A stretch of 64,000 bases of DNA from Cohnella ginsengisoli (lineage in GTDB: Bacteria > Bacillota > Bacilli > Paenibacillales > Paenibacillaceae): the NCBI RefSeq assembly GCF_029525555.1, contig NZ_JAPDHZ010000003.1, positions 682,001 to 746,000 of the forward strand, given 5' to 3'. This document shows, one piece after another, positions 33,341 through 40,970 of the stretch; within the stretch, counting starts at the first letter, position 1, and the number at the start of each line of letters is the position of its first letter. The notes beneath the pieces are model-generated. The model had not been told where the DNA came from, did no database searches, and was given only the letters and a program-made list of their open reading frames with translations. Both the position numbers and the translations under genes were made by a program.

Positions 33341-33935
33341 TCTCCTTTAGTTCTTCAATGCGCTTATCAAGCGTCGTTTCCATGTCTTCGAACGTCTTGC
33401 CTTTCTCCTGCTGGGCCGTCATCCACTCGTCAAAGCCTTTCATGTCGCCTTTAGCAAGCTTCCACTTGGCCCGGAGTGCTGGCGGCGGCTTCTTGGCTTC
33501 TTCCTCTGCCTTGCGTTGCTTATCGTCCAGTTCGGCGCTACTGATCTTGTCAGGATCTTCGCCGGTAGGAATCGCAAACGTGCGGAGAAACAGGTATTTA
33601 TAGCTGTAGGTCATGGCCTTACCGACGCCCTTATCCTGCGTATCTGCGCCGGTTCCCGAGCTGACGATGATCTCGTATTCACCGGTGTCGATGTCGATGA
33701 TTTTGTACTCGGTGTCTACCGTTGAAAGGGTGCCTTCACGCTTGTGGGATTGCTTCACGGGGATGATGATTAGGCCGTTCTGGATGAGGCTTGCACGAAC
33801 CGTAGAGGTGACTTTCTCTTCTGAGATTGCTTTATATTTGGTGTTATTGAACTCTACTTTGTCGTCTTTGGAGAGGTAAGATACTTCTTTCATGACGTTG
33901 CTGATCTTCTTATAGAGCGAGGTTTTGTCGGACAT
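33333..33935 (-). CDS. ERF-family single-strand annealing protein (200 aa)
   Basis: MSDKTSLYKKISNVMKEVSY (start after AAGGAGAT). ERF motifs: KYKAISEEKVTSTVRASL, SGTGADTQDKGVGKAMTYSYKYLFLRTFAI, then a variable helical tail. Works with SSB in phage recombination or genome circularisation. Confidence 0.92.
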   Translation of the reverse strand: MSDKTSLYKKISNVMKEVSYLSKDDKVEFNNTKYKAISEEKVTSTVRASLIQNGLIIIPVKQSHKREGTLSTVDTEYKIIDIDTGEYEIIVSSGTGADTQDKGVGKAMTYSYKYLFLRTFAIPTGEDPDKISSAELDDKQRKAEEEAKKPPPALRAKWKLAKGDMKGFDEWMTAQQEKGKTFEDMETTLDKRIEELKESA

Positions 33936-33957
33936 GTCGGTATCTCCTTCCGTCACC

Positions 33958-34157
33958 AGTTAAGATCGTGTATACTTTGGTTGTGTGATTTCCAAGGCTC
34001 CGGTGCAACGGAGCTTTTTTTGATTGTTCAAAATGCGCTGCATATCCTTGAGATATGAACCAACGGCATCCATCTGTCCGCTTTCGTACCAGTCCTCGGC
34101 GTCGCTAACCAGTCTGCAAAGCGTGAAGAAGTCGTTATCCGGCACGTTCACTTGCCC
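33958..34157 (-). CDS. small phage protein (about 66 aa)
   Basis: Start MGQVNVPDNDFFTLCRLVSD overlapping the previous stop; LKDMQRILNNQKK follows. As printed the end is KYTRS at 33960; shortening the 7-T run near 34015-34021 by one base gives an end at 33958 just before the ERF ribosome site. Function unknown. Confidence 0.5.
33994..34021 (+). terminator. plus-strand intrinsic terminator inside the early operon
   Basis: AGGCTCCG GTGCAA CGGAGCT followed by seven Ts on the plus strand. It opposes operon transcription, so it would stop antisense RNA, possibly from the SOS-boxed plus-strand promoter at 31359. Confidence 0.55.
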
Positions 34158-34402
34158 CATCTCCTTATCAGTTGATCCCGGCGCTTCCGGGCTAACCAAA
34201 CCTTCATTCGACGGCTACGGGTGTGCTTTGCGAGGGTGAGATAAAGGTTCACGACTTCCGATATACCTTCCTCGGCTTCTTCCTCAGACTTAACGTCCAT
34301 CATGTCGTACATCATGCGGTCGAGCTGCTTGATCGTCTCAACGTCCAGTCCCAAGCGTTTAGCTGCCAAGATCATGTAGCCGATTGCTGCTGAATTGTTC
34401 AT
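34148..34402 (-). CDS. small helical phage protein (84 aa)
   Basis: MNNSAAIGYMILAAKRLGLD, then EEEAEEGISEVVNLYLTLAK and a basic C-terminus (WLARKRRDQLIRRWGK). Function unknown. Confidence 0.6.
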   Translation of the reverse strand: MNNSAAIGYMILAAKRLGLDVETIKQLDRMMYDMMDVKSEEEAEEGISEVVNLYLTLAKHTRSRRMKVWLARKRRDQLIRRWGK

Positions 34403-34594
34403 CTACATCCCATCCCCGACGATCTCGCCCGTCTCTTCATCTGCGTAAAGGTAGCCATCGATCTCCAATCCGCACCCATCGCAAGCGTCATACTTCACGT
34501 CTACATAGTGGTAAGGGTCAAACGGATACTCGCGGCGATAACCCTGCACAATCGGTTGATGACAGCACTTGCTGACAATATTGAAGTTGTTCAT
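34403..34594 (-). CDS. small zinc-ribbon phage protein (63 aa)
   Basis: MNNFNIVSKCCHQPIVQGYR, then YDACDGCGLEIDGYLYADEE. The CC and CxxC pairs probably bind zinc. Function unknown. Confidence 0.65.
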   Translation of the reverse strand: MNNFNIVSKCCHQPIVQGYRREYPFDPYHYVDVKYDACDGCGLEIDGYLYADEETGEIVGDGM

Positions 34595-34743
34595 GCTTCC
34601 CTCCGTATGCTGGGCTTGATCAGGCCAGTGTCAAAACGTGCCGGGCCTTTGGCTGTCGTTCTCTTAAAGCCGTAATTCCAAGGGCGTCGTGCAAAGTGTG
34701 TCTTGAGTTCTTGAAATTGGCGATCTTTCGTTGGCATCTTCAT
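34591..34743 (-). CDS. small basic phage protein (50 aa)
   Basis: MKMPTKDRQFQELKTHFARR, then GFKRTTAKGPARFDTGLIKP. Linked by TAATG upstream and ATGA downstream. Function unknown. Confidence 0.5.
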   Translation of the reverse strand: MKMPTKDRQFQELKTHFARRPWNYGFKRTTAKGPARFDTGLIKPSIRREA

Positions 34744-34847
34744 TACCTCCCAAGTGAATTTTTAATGTCGACTAGCAAGAATATGATTGCCATAAGCTGC
34801 ATAGTGACGATGCATAACATGACGTTCATGCTGCTTTGGTATTTCAT
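34743..34847 (-). CDS. single-TM phage micro-protein (34 aa)
   Basis: MKYQSSMNVMLCIVTMQLMA, IIFLLVDIKNSLGR: one TM helix, overlapped at both ends by neighbouring genes, and carrying the GGGAGG ribosome site of the next gene in its last codons. Function unknown. Confidence 0.5.
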   Translation of the reverse strand: MKYQSSMNVMLCIVTMQLMAIIFLLVDIKNSLGR

Positions 34848-35050
34848 GCCGTCTGCCTCCATTCGACCGGCTGCTCAGCAGCCTCACGTTCTTCACGCGC
34901 TTGTTTATCCTCTTCCCAATCGAGAAGCGCCTCGCGCCCATACTCGCCAACGATGTCCAAGAAGTCACGGCCAGCGAATGCCGGGTTCTGAGGATTCAAC
35001 ATGAACCGCGCCATGGCTTCCATCACTCTGTCAATCGCACGTTCATTCAT
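34844..35050 (-). CDS. small phage protein (68 aa)
   Basis: MNERAIDRVMEAMARFMLNP, then GREALLDWEEDKQAREEREA: helical and acidic. Function unknown. Confidence 0.6.
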   Translation of the reverse strand: MNERAIDRVMEAMARFMLNPQNPAFAGRDFLDIVGEYGREALLDWEEDKQAREEREAAEQPVEWRQTA

Positions 35051-35154
35051 CGTCTCTGCTCCTCATCAAGGCATTTTGTGCATTGGCATCTCAAGAACCC
35101 TCTGACCAGAATCATTTCGTAAAATCTCTTATGCTTTTCGCAATATGGCGGCAT
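35047..35154 (-). CDS. zinc-finger micro-protein (35 aa)
   Basis: MPPYCEKHKRFYEMILVRGF then LRCQCTKCLDEEQRR; Cys5 and the CxCxxC group suggest a metal site. TGATGA junction with the next gene. Confidence 0.5.
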   Translation of the reverse strand: MPPYCEKHKRFYEMILVRGFLRCQCTKCLDEEQRR

Positions 35155-35226
35155 CTACTTACCTTCACCTCTCCCAAATTGATGGTGTACCTTGTGTCCC
35201 GGCCGGCGCGTTTCGTATTTACTCAT
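35155..35226 (-). CDS. possible micro-protein (23 aa)
   Basis: MSKYETRRPGHKVHHQFGRG then EGK, directly preceding the zinc-finger peptide. Supported only by tight spacing and a GGAGAGG ribosome site for the next gene inside it. Confidence 0.3.
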   Translation of the reverse strand: MSKYETRRPGHKVHHQFGRGEGK

Positions 35227-35625
35227 CTAAATCGCCTCCGATTCATCATCAAAATCCACGTCAAGCGCACATTCATGGATGAAGAATTCCTTTCCGCAGT
35301 TGCACTTGCAAAGGTATCCGTCGTCCGATGAATAGCGACCTGGATAACCGTTAATCCATTGCATCTTCAAATCCTTGCTACCGCAGGAACAGGTGAATCC
35401 GTAATTATTGGGTTCCCAGTCGTCATGTTCAGGCTCGACATCAAGGAATCGGTACATTTCGTCTTCATCCATGCTTGCGGCTTGCTCAACCGTAAGCCCT
35501 TCGAAGCGAACCAAGTCGGCGCGGCAATTCATTTCCACTTCGGAGAAGTCGAGGATTCCCTGATTTAGCTTTGCGATATGGGCTTTCAGCAGTTCCGGGG
35601 ATACTTTCATGGTCAACATTTTCAT
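35227..35625 (-). CDS. phage protein with zinc ribbon (132 aa)
   Basis: MKMLTMKVSPELLKAHIAKL, then FTCSCGSKDLKMQWIN and LCKCNCGKEFFIHE, giving four paired cysteines. Acidic ends. Function unknown. Confidence 0.6.
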   Translation of the reverse strand: MKMLTMKVSPELLKAHIAKLNQGILDFSEVEMNCRADLVRFEGLTVEQAASMDEDEMYRFLDVEPEHDDWEPNNYGFTCSCGSKDLKMQWINGYPGRYSSDDGYLCKCNCGKEFFIHECALDVDFDDESEAI

Positions 35626-35640
35626 CGCTCCTTTTGGCTT

Positions 35641-35680
35641 CGAGTCGACCGAATCAGCTTAACGAAGTGGGGGCCGGATC
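35641..35680 (+). repeat. dispersed phage repeat, copy D (inverted)
   Basis: Reverse complement ATCCGGCCCCCACTTCGTTA then AGCTGATTCGGTCGACTCGA matches copy A at 37 of 40 positions. It overlaps the last codons of the 35659-35838 gene. Confidence 0.75.
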
Positions 35681-35838
35681 AGCTTACTTTTTTGAATCCA
35701 TCCTTCCGAGTAAGCAATCCGCATAAAGCAAGATTCTTCATACACCCACTCGCCCTCATGCGTCCGAAACTCCTTCACCTGGATCTTCCGATTGCAGCCG
35801 CACTTGCAGATGGGGTCCAGTTCCACCAGCTTGGACAT
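35659..35838 (-). CDS. small zinc-ribbon phage protein (59 aa)
   Basis: MSKLVELDPICKCGCNRKIQ, then WVYEESCFMRIAYSEGWIQK. GGAGGTGG precedes the ATG. If the 6-T run at about 35688-35693 is one base too long the protein ends IQKVS. Function unknown. Confidence 0.55.
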   Translation of the reverse strand: MSKLVELDPICKCGCNRKIQVKEFRTHEGEWVYEESCFMRIAYSEGWIQKSKLIRPPLR

Positions 35839-35938
35839 GCTCGTCCACCTCCATAAGTTGTTCTAGCGTCATCCGGTACTTTGCACGAAAGGTTGCGATC
35901 ATGTGGTCTATTGCGGTGTCTTCTTCGGTGCACACCAC
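35756..35938 (-). CDS. possible small phage protein (60 aa)
   Basis: MVCTEEDTAIDHMIATFRAK, then MTLEQLMEVDEHVQ. It overlaps the zinc-ribbon gene by about 80 nt in another frame, so its C-terminus is doubtful. Confidence 0.35.
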   Translation of the reverse strand: MVCTEEDTAIDHMIATFRAKYRMTLEQLMEVDEHVQAGGTGPHLQVRLQSEDPGEGVSDA

Positions 35939-35939
35939 G

Positions 35940-36062
35940 TTAAGCGCCCTTCTCTGCCTTTTCTGCTGCTTTAGCTTGCGCTTTCCTTATTGCTGCTTTA
36001 GCGAGGATTTCACATACGATGTCTTGCGTTTCTTTGGGGAAGTCGTATATGGATTTGCTCAT
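35940..36062 (-). CDS. small basic phage protein (40 aa)
   Basis: MSKSIYDFPKETQDIVCEIL then AKAAIRKAQAKAAEKAEKGA; GGAGG ribosome site. Function unknown. Confidence 0.55.
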   Translation of the reverse strand: MSKSIYDFPKETQDIVCEILAKAAIRKAQAKAAEKAEKGA

Positions 36063-36074
36063 GGTGGGCCTCCT

Positions 36075-36434
36075 TTAGGCTGCTTCGGCGATGGGACGCC
36101 ATTTATCAATGAAATCAAGCGCTTGGTCGTATAGCATCGCCGGAGTGTCGCGGTAGGTTGTAATGCCGAAGTTATTCCAGTAGGCATGCCATAGTTTGCG
36201 AATAGTGCCGCGATAGTGTTCCTTGTAACGGGGTGAGTCTTTGCCGCCGAGGATTGTCGTTACGTGACGTTCTGCGCGTTGTTTGATGTTGAGCGAAGCA
36301 CGAGAGTCAACCGTCATCGTCTTTTCGATTTTTGTAATGCGCGTCTCGTGGTCTTCCGCTTTACCGATAAGATTGCGGCTCATTTCGAGCAGGATCTGGA
36401 GCTCTTGTGCTGGCGTTACGAGTTGCTTAGACAT
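36075..36434 (-). CDS. ORF6C-domain phage protein (119 aa)
   Basis: The C-terminal KQRAERHVTTILGGKDSPRY, LWHAYWNNFGITTYRDTP, YDQALDFIDKW matches ORF6C, the module found at the C-terminus of phage antirepressors. Here no BRO/KilA-N DNA-binding domain precedes it. May regulate early genes. Confidence 0.8.
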   Translation of the reverse strand: MSKQLVTPAQELQILLEMSRNLIGKAEDHETRITKIEKTMTVDSRASLNIKQRAERHVTTILGGKDSPRYKEHYRGTIRKLWHAYWNNFGITTYRDTPAMLYDQALDFIDKWRPIAEAA

Positions 36435-36446
36435 TGAAATTCCTCC

Positions 36447-37334
36447 CTAAGATACTTTGATATGAGTTTTTTCCTTCCAATCGCGGAAGATCTGGTCAAT
36501 GACATCGTTGAATTCTTTCAGAAAAGCGTCTACTGACTCGTGAGCTTGTGGCGTAGATCCGGTTTGTTCAAAGAAGTATTTGGCGTTGTAGTGCTCTTGG
36601 TTAACCTGTGAAAGAATGTTCTTGAACGATTCCCTCATCTTCCGAATGGCATGGAAGTCATTTTGTTGCTGGGATGTCTTCTCTGCATGTTCGTGTTTCA
36701 GGTTATTAATTTCACGCTGGAGTTTTACGTTGTCGGCGTTAAGTTGCTGAGCAATGACCGCTTGTTGCTTTAAGTCTTGATAGTCCGATGGGATCTTCTC
36801 GACTACTCGCGTCTCCACTCGCGGCGGCTGATTCTTTACGGAGTTGAATAGCTTCTCTGCGTGGAGCGCTCGGTTTCGCTCGGTGTCGGCTGTAGCTTCG
36901 GCTTGTGCCGCTCGTCGCTCGGCTTCTTGGAGGGCTTTCTTAACTTCGCGAAGCTCCTTGACTGTCATGTCGTCGACTGTCTTCTGTTCTCCAGTTGATG
37001 GGATCGTTTGCGGCTCGGTGATGAATTGTTGGCGGTCTACTGATTCTGGAAGCGAGAGCATTTCGAATATCTTCCCTGTCGGCAAAGCGGTAGACGTCTG
37101 CCGATTTCCAAATTGCTCATAAGCTTGCATCATCGCCCTAGCCGTTCTCGGATTCATATCTACCGAGCAAAGCCATGATTCCCATTGACCATGAGCAAGA
37201 TCATTTTCCTTTACATGCTTAAGTCTCTTGCCGATCTCGAATACCGCTTGTCCTGCTACTTGTTTGTAACTGTTGATCTCGGCCGTTATCTCGATCAGAT
37301 CATCTGATAAAGCCAGTTGAGACAAATAGTTCAC
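36447..37334 (-). CDS. DUF3102 phage protein (295 aa)
   Basis: N-terminal EITAEINSYKQVAGQAVFEI, GKRLKHVKENDLAHGQWESWL, MNPRTARAMMQAYEQFGN match DUF3102, a ParB-related HTH region. A long coiled coil follows (VKKALQEAERRAAQAEATAD). First large gene of the early operon. Function unknown. Confidence 0.8.
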   Translation of the reverse strand: MNYLSQLALSDDLIEITAEINSYKQVAGQAVFEIGKRLKHVKENDLAHGQWESWLCSVDMNPRTARAMMQAYEQFGNRQTSTALPTGKIFEMLSLPESVDRQQFITEPQTIPSTGEQKTVDDMTVKELREVKKALQEAERRAAQAEATADTERNRALHAEKLFNSVKNQPPRVETRVVEKIPSDYQDLKQQAVIAQQLNADNVKLQREINNLKHEHAEKTSQQQNDFHAIRKMRESFKNILSQVNQEHYNAKYFFEQTGSTPQAHESVDAFLKEFNDVIDQIFRDWKEKTHIKVS

Positions 37335-37370
37335 CGCCTTGACTATTCGAGGTATAATTTGGAATGGTGT

Positions 37371-37595
37371 TTATGCGCCTATTTTATTCGAATTGTGTAA
37401 CTTTTCGTCAGAAGAAAGCTCAGCTACGTCAACTCCAAGGATTTCTGCAATGATTACAGCGTTTTTAAGGCTTAAACCGTTCCTCCCCATCTCTATGTTG
37501 GCGTATCCGCTGGGGTGAGCATAGCCTAACTTCTTAGATATAAACGATTGACTTACTCCTTTTTGCAATCTTAGTTGTCGCAATTTCTTGTTCAT
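37371..37595 (-). CDS. Cro-like XRE regulator (74 aa)
   Basis: MNKKLRQLRLQKGVSQSFIS, KKLGYAHPSGYANIEMGRNG: HTH_3 at about residues 6-58. Divergent from the repressor over shared GTGTAA operators, so by position it is the lytic regulator. Its 3' end also carries a GTGTAACTT motif. Confidence 0.85.
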   Translation of the reverse strand: MNKKLRQLRLQKGVSQSFISKKLGYAHPSGYANIEMGRNGLSLKNAVIIAEILGVDVAELSSDEKLHNSNKIGA

Positions 37596-37741
37596 CTCAT
37601 CACCTCGATTATTCGTTTCGTGTAACTTCTAAACGTAGAATATCATACACATAAAGTGTAAGTCAACACTTATCGTGTAACTAAATATATTATCCGTGTA
37701 ACGGTGGTACAATTAAATATTGAATAGGAGGTGCGTTCTGA
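37596..37741. promoter_or_regulatory. lysis-lysogeny switch: divergent promoters and operators
   Basis: The minus promoter TTGACT, 18 bp, TATTCT (37666 to 37637) reads into the Cro-like gene and early operon. A plus -10 TACAAT (37708-37713) serves the repressor, which has AGGAGG at 37726. The motif GTGTAA occurs at about 37623, 37656, 37676 and 37696, and AAGTGT-N6-ACACTT forms a palindrome at about 37654-37671 over the minus -35. Confidence 0.75.
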
Positions 37742-38129
37742 GTGTCCATGCTTGGGGATAGACTGAAGAAAGAAAGAGAGAAACGAGGATGGACTAAAAA
37801 GTATGCGGCCGATCGGCTCGGCCTCAAACAGATGAGTACGTATGCTAATTATGAATATGGATTGAGAGATCCAGACACCGAAATGTTGGTGAAGTTGGCG
37901 TCGTTGTATGAAACTTCGACCGATTATTTAATGGGCTCCGTTGACGATCCTCAGCACAGAGACGCTATTAGCGAGCTCCATGAAGATATTAATATTAAAA
38001 CTACAGAGGACATCCTAAAAAAAATATAATATTAAAGTAGATGGAAAAGAGCTTACCGAAGACGAGGCTAGGGGCGTTTTGGCTTTTTTTACGGACGAAT
38101 CGCTCTTTAAACTAATCCACTTTTCATAA
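37742..38129 (+). CDS. phage repressor, XRE family (about 128 aa)
   Basis: The N-terminal HTH (LKKEREKRGWTKKYAADRLG, YANYEYGLRDPDTEMLVKLA) is followed by SLYETSTDYLMG. As printed it stops after 95 aa. Shortening the 8-A run 38017-38024 by one base continues as KKYNIKVDGKELTEDEARGV to KLIHFS, a usual C-terminus. No peptidase motif, so induction needs an antirepressor or another SOS route. GTG 37742 fits the ribosome site better than ATG 37748. Confidence 0.8.
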
Positions 38130-38221
38130 AGTCCATATCGCTTTAGATACTCAATTAAATCAACTTCTTTCTTTTTGTTTTCCATAAGCACACCGCCCCT
38201 GTTAGTATAGTCCAATAATAT

Positions 38222-38235
38222 ACGAACATGCGTTT
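38222..38235 (+). promoter_or_regulatory. LexA/DinR box upstream of XRE gene 38282
   Basis: CGAACATGCGTTTG, identical to the box at 31342. It overlaps a possible -35 (TTGCGT) with TATACC 15 bp further on. Confidence 0.6.
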
Positions 38236-38281
38236 GCGTACAAGAGAACATAAATATACCAATTGAATAAGGAGCAGATCG

Positions 38282-38509
38282 ATGCGGGTTACGCCCGGTC
38301 GGTGCCTGCTTCGTCAACTGCTTAAAGAAAAACGGATGACCCAGTTATGGCTTTGCGAACAAACGGGGATTTCTCAGGCGAATATGTCAGCCTATGTATC
38401 AGGCAGGAAAAAGATGGGCGTTGTTACCATGAAGACGCTTTCAACTTTATTGGAAGTACCAATGGACGATTTGTACGAATGGGAAGTTGACGACGGGCAC
38501 GGAGAGTAA
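38282..38509 (+). CDS. SOS-boxed XRE-family regulator (75 aa)
   Basis: CLLRQLLKEKRMTQLWLCEQ, TGISQANMSAYVSGRKKMGV: HTH_3 followed by VPMDDLYEWEVDDG. AAGGAG lies 7 nt upstream. Under a LexA box it would rise on DNA damage and could counteract the main repressor. Confidence 0.8.
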   Translation: MRVTPGRCLLRQLLKEKRMTQLWLCEQTGISQANMSAYVSGRKKMGVVTMKTLSTLLEVPMDDLYEWEVDDGHGE

Positions 38510-38737
38510 TTCTCCACCCGACCCGGTAGCGACTTGTATGAAAGTACAAGTTCATAAAAGCGCATCAAATGTTGATAAACCCAATTATATAGCGAATGAA
38601 TCAGAATATTCAGGGACTTTTGGTATATTTAAGATTACTCGCTTGACTTTTCCGGAAATTTTGTAAGTGGGACTATAAAATACATAAGATTGACTTCCGA
38701 TATGTAAAACAAACAAATATTTCATAGGAGAACTTCT

Positions 38738-39408
38738 ATGCGTAGGATACTAACAACACTCTTTGCATTGGTCTTCGTATTAACAGCATGTGGGCAAAAT
38801 AGGTTTGAAAAAGAAATGAGGTCGGCAAAAGACAATTTGCTGGAAGGCAATTACACCGAGGCGAAGTCTAGTTTAGAAATTGCGTTGATAGAAGATCCGA
38901 ATAACAAAGACGCATTAGCTCTATTAGAAAAAGCTAAACAGTACATTCTTCTAGAGGAAAAAAAAGAAATATGTAGCGGATTCCCAAAAAAGCATACGAA
39001 AACCTTAGCAAAATTGCTTCAGAACTGAATTATCCAAACATCGATTACATGGAACCTGCAGATGCTGATATGTTACTGAAAAAAGTAAACCAAGTTGTTG
39101 CTGAATCCAAAAGTTTAAACGATATTTGGTCGAGCGATAAAGATACTATGGATTCAGCGGATAATTTATATCAGGCAGCTAAGTCACTATTTGAAGTAGT
39201 CGCTTTACTTAAAGATAATATTCATGAGGAGGCCAAGCCTGCAAACAATGGTTCATCGTTACAATCAAAGTACGATCAAGTTCGCGCTAGTTTGCTTTCT
39301 AACGATTCTGTAGTTAGGGCGAAAAGAGAGTATGAAACATATTTATTAATTACAAATGAATTTGAGCAAAGCCATTCTAAACTCGCTAATATAATTGAAA
39401 ACAAATAA
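38738..39408 (+). CDS. prophage lipoprotein, candidate superinfection-exclusion factor (about 223 aa)
   Basis: Lipobox signal MRRILTTLFALVFVLTACGQ, then TPR-like helices (NLLEGNYTEAKSSLEIALIE) and a coiled region (SKSLNDIWSSDKDTMDSADN). Two printed ORFs join as EEKKKYVADSQKAYENLSK when the A runs 38958-38965 and 38986-38991 are each one base shorter. Lipoprotein genes between repressor and integrase, such as ltp of Streptococcus phage TP-J34, block DNA entry of other phages. Here that is inferred from position and signal only. Confidence 0.7.
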
Positions 39409-39430
39409 CCCCCGCTCGGGGGGTTTTCTT
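39409..39430 (+). terminator. terminator after lipoprotein gene
   Basis: CCCCC GCTC GGGGG followed by TTTTCTT. Confidence 0.8.
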
Positions 39431-39506
39431 ATATCCGTGTATCTGCGTAGAATGATATTACTTCGTATGTATTACATACGATACCTACATCCTGGAGGCC
39501 TGCACT

Positions 39507-40931
39507 ATGAAACCATCAGACATGCCAATCAGAGTCGCTATATACACCCGTGTAAGTACGCTGGATCAGGTAGAGGGTTATTCCCTCGACAACCAGAGAG
39601 AGCGTCTAATGGCCTTCTGCGCCGCCCAGGGATGGAATGACGTTACCGTATATATGGACGATGGGGAATCCGGTACGAACATGGAACGGCCGGGCCTTAA
39701 ACGCATGATCCGGCATATCGAAGAAAAGAAGATCAATGCCGTGGTCGTACTGAAGCTTGACAGGCTGTCTCGTAGGCAAAAAGACGTCCTTTATCTGCTG
39801 GAAGAGGTGTTCGAGAGCAACGGCGTTATATTCAAGTCGGCTACGGAGCCGTTCGACACATCTACGCCGCTCGGGAAGGCCATGATCGGCGTTCTGGCGG
39901 TCTTCGCGCAGCTTGAGAGGGATATGATCATCGAGCGCACATCGACCGGCAGACGCCAACGTATCAGCAGCGGTAAATGGGGCGGCGGCAATGTCGCTTA
40001 TGGATATTCGTTCAACAAGGAGCTCGAAAAATTAGAGATCGTTGAGGAAGAAGCATTGGTCATTCGTGAAATCTTCTCCCGGTACATCAAAGGCGAGTCT
40101 CGCGAGTCCATCGCTATGTGGGCATCAAAACGCACGTCACGGTTCATTGATAATACGATCGTAAAGAACATCCTATCCCGTCCGACGTACGCAGGGAAGC
40201 TCCAGCACGGCGATGAGCTGTTCGAGGGAAACCACGACCCCATTGTAACCACGGACGAGTGGCAGGCCGCACAGACGGAAATGAAGCGCCGTAGAGATGG
40301 GTTATCCCCAAAGGGCGCGTACTTACTCACAGGGCTACTTAGATGCGGATTATGCGGCGGCCCCATTATCCAGTCTAACATCACCCGAAAGAAGCCAAAC
40401 AAGATTTATGAATATGACTTCTGTGCCTGTGCTGCGCAACAGATCAAGAGGAGGACGAAAGACGGACATGTCAAATGCACTTTAGGATTCCATCGCCGAC
40501 ATGAGGTCGAGAAGTTTGTCATCGACCGCATTAAGGGCATAGACGATACAGATCAATTAACACGCGACAAAATCAATAAACAAAGCCAGGGATCGAACGA
40601 CCATGTACGAAAGGCGCTGGAGAGCAGAATCAAGACCATTGAAGGCGAGATAAACAATTTGCTCGACGCAATCCAGGCTGGCCTCAAGGCTTCGACTGTG
40701 ACCGGCAGAATAGCGAAGCTCGAGAGAGAAAAGGATGCGCTCGACCAACAACTAGACGATATTAAGGATACGGAGAAGCCCGTAGTTGTCGATTACGAGG
40801 AAATAAAACGCGTAGGTGAAATGTGGGACTACTTGACTGAGGATGAGCAAAAGACGATTCTTCGCAGGGTAATTTTACAGGTGGTTTTGCATCCAAAAGG
40901 GACCGATCACGAAATCATCTGGAATGTATAG
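39507..40931 (+). CDS. large serine recombinase, prophage integrase (474 aa)
   Basis: Resolvase domain with catalytic Ser in AIYTRVSTLDQ, then DDGESGTNMERPGLKRM, VVVLKLDRLSRRQKD and QLERDMIIERTSTGRR. Recombinase domain about 160-270 (GYSFN, YIKGESRESIAMWAS). Zinc ribbon LLRCGLCGGP with DFCACAAQ and KCTLG, then a coiled coil (ALESRIKTIEGEINNLLDAI) and ILRRVILQVVLHP. It is complete. The gene ends about 25 nt from the host junction, as usual for serine-integrase prophages. Confidence 0.95.
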   Translation: MKPSDMPIRVAIYTRVSTLDQVEGYSLDNQRERLMAFCAAQGWNDVTVYMDDGESGTNMERPGLKRMIRHIEEKKINAVVVLKLDRLSRRQKDVLYLLEEVFESNGVIFKSATEPFDTSTPLGKAMIGVLAVFAQLERDMIIERTSTGRRQRISSGKWGGGNVAYGYSFNKELEKLEIVEEEALVIREIFSRYIKGESRESIAMWASKRTSRFIDNTIVKNILSRPTYAGKLQHGDELFEGNHDPIVTTDEWQAAQTEMKRRRDGLSPKGAYLLTGLLRCGLCGGPIIQSNITRKKPNKIYEYDFCACAAQQIKRRTKDGHVKCTLGFHRRHEVEKFVIDRIKGIDDTDQLTRDKINKQSQGSNDHVRKALESRIKTIEGEINNLLDAIQAGLKASTVTGRIAKLEREKDALDQQLDDIKDTEKPVVVDYEEIKRVGEMWDYLTEDEQKTILRRVILQVVLHPKGTDHEIIWNV

Positions 40932-40934
40932 TTT

Positions 40935-40970
40935 ACATGCAAAGTGTCGTTCGTTCCGATCACGACCATG
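40935..40970. other. right attachment junction (attR) inside a CpaF-type gene
   Basis: The host reading frame (FNMVVIGTN on the minus strand) leaves the family pattern within about 40950-40962, exactly where GxGKT is expected, and the integrase stop is at 40931. The crossover core is a few bases here, near GGAACGAACG, but cannot be fixed without attL. Confidence 0.75.

Larger units (their letters stand above)
1..40960. mobile_element. temperate podovirus-type prophage, left end outside window
   Basis: The segment holds all modules of a temperate phage: integrase, repressor/Cro switch, ERF and SSB, DnaD/DnaI replication genes, TerS/TerL, portal, scaffold, capsid, tail and ejection proteins and the start of a lysis cassette. 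Genes are short, overlap by ATGA or TAATG, and run on the minus strand except for the lysogeny module and a few small regulators. GC is visibly lower than in the chromosome after 40,960. The right boundary is set where the integrase gene ends and the interrupted CpaF-type gene begins. The left boundary and the other half of the host gene are not in the window. Confidence 0.96.

Noticed and set aside
38015..38184. Minus-strand ORF MENKKKEVDLIEYLKRYGLY facing the repressor
   Set aside because: Its second half is antisense to the restored repressor C-terminus and its ribosome site is poor. The first 25 residues look plausible, so a short gene is not excluded.
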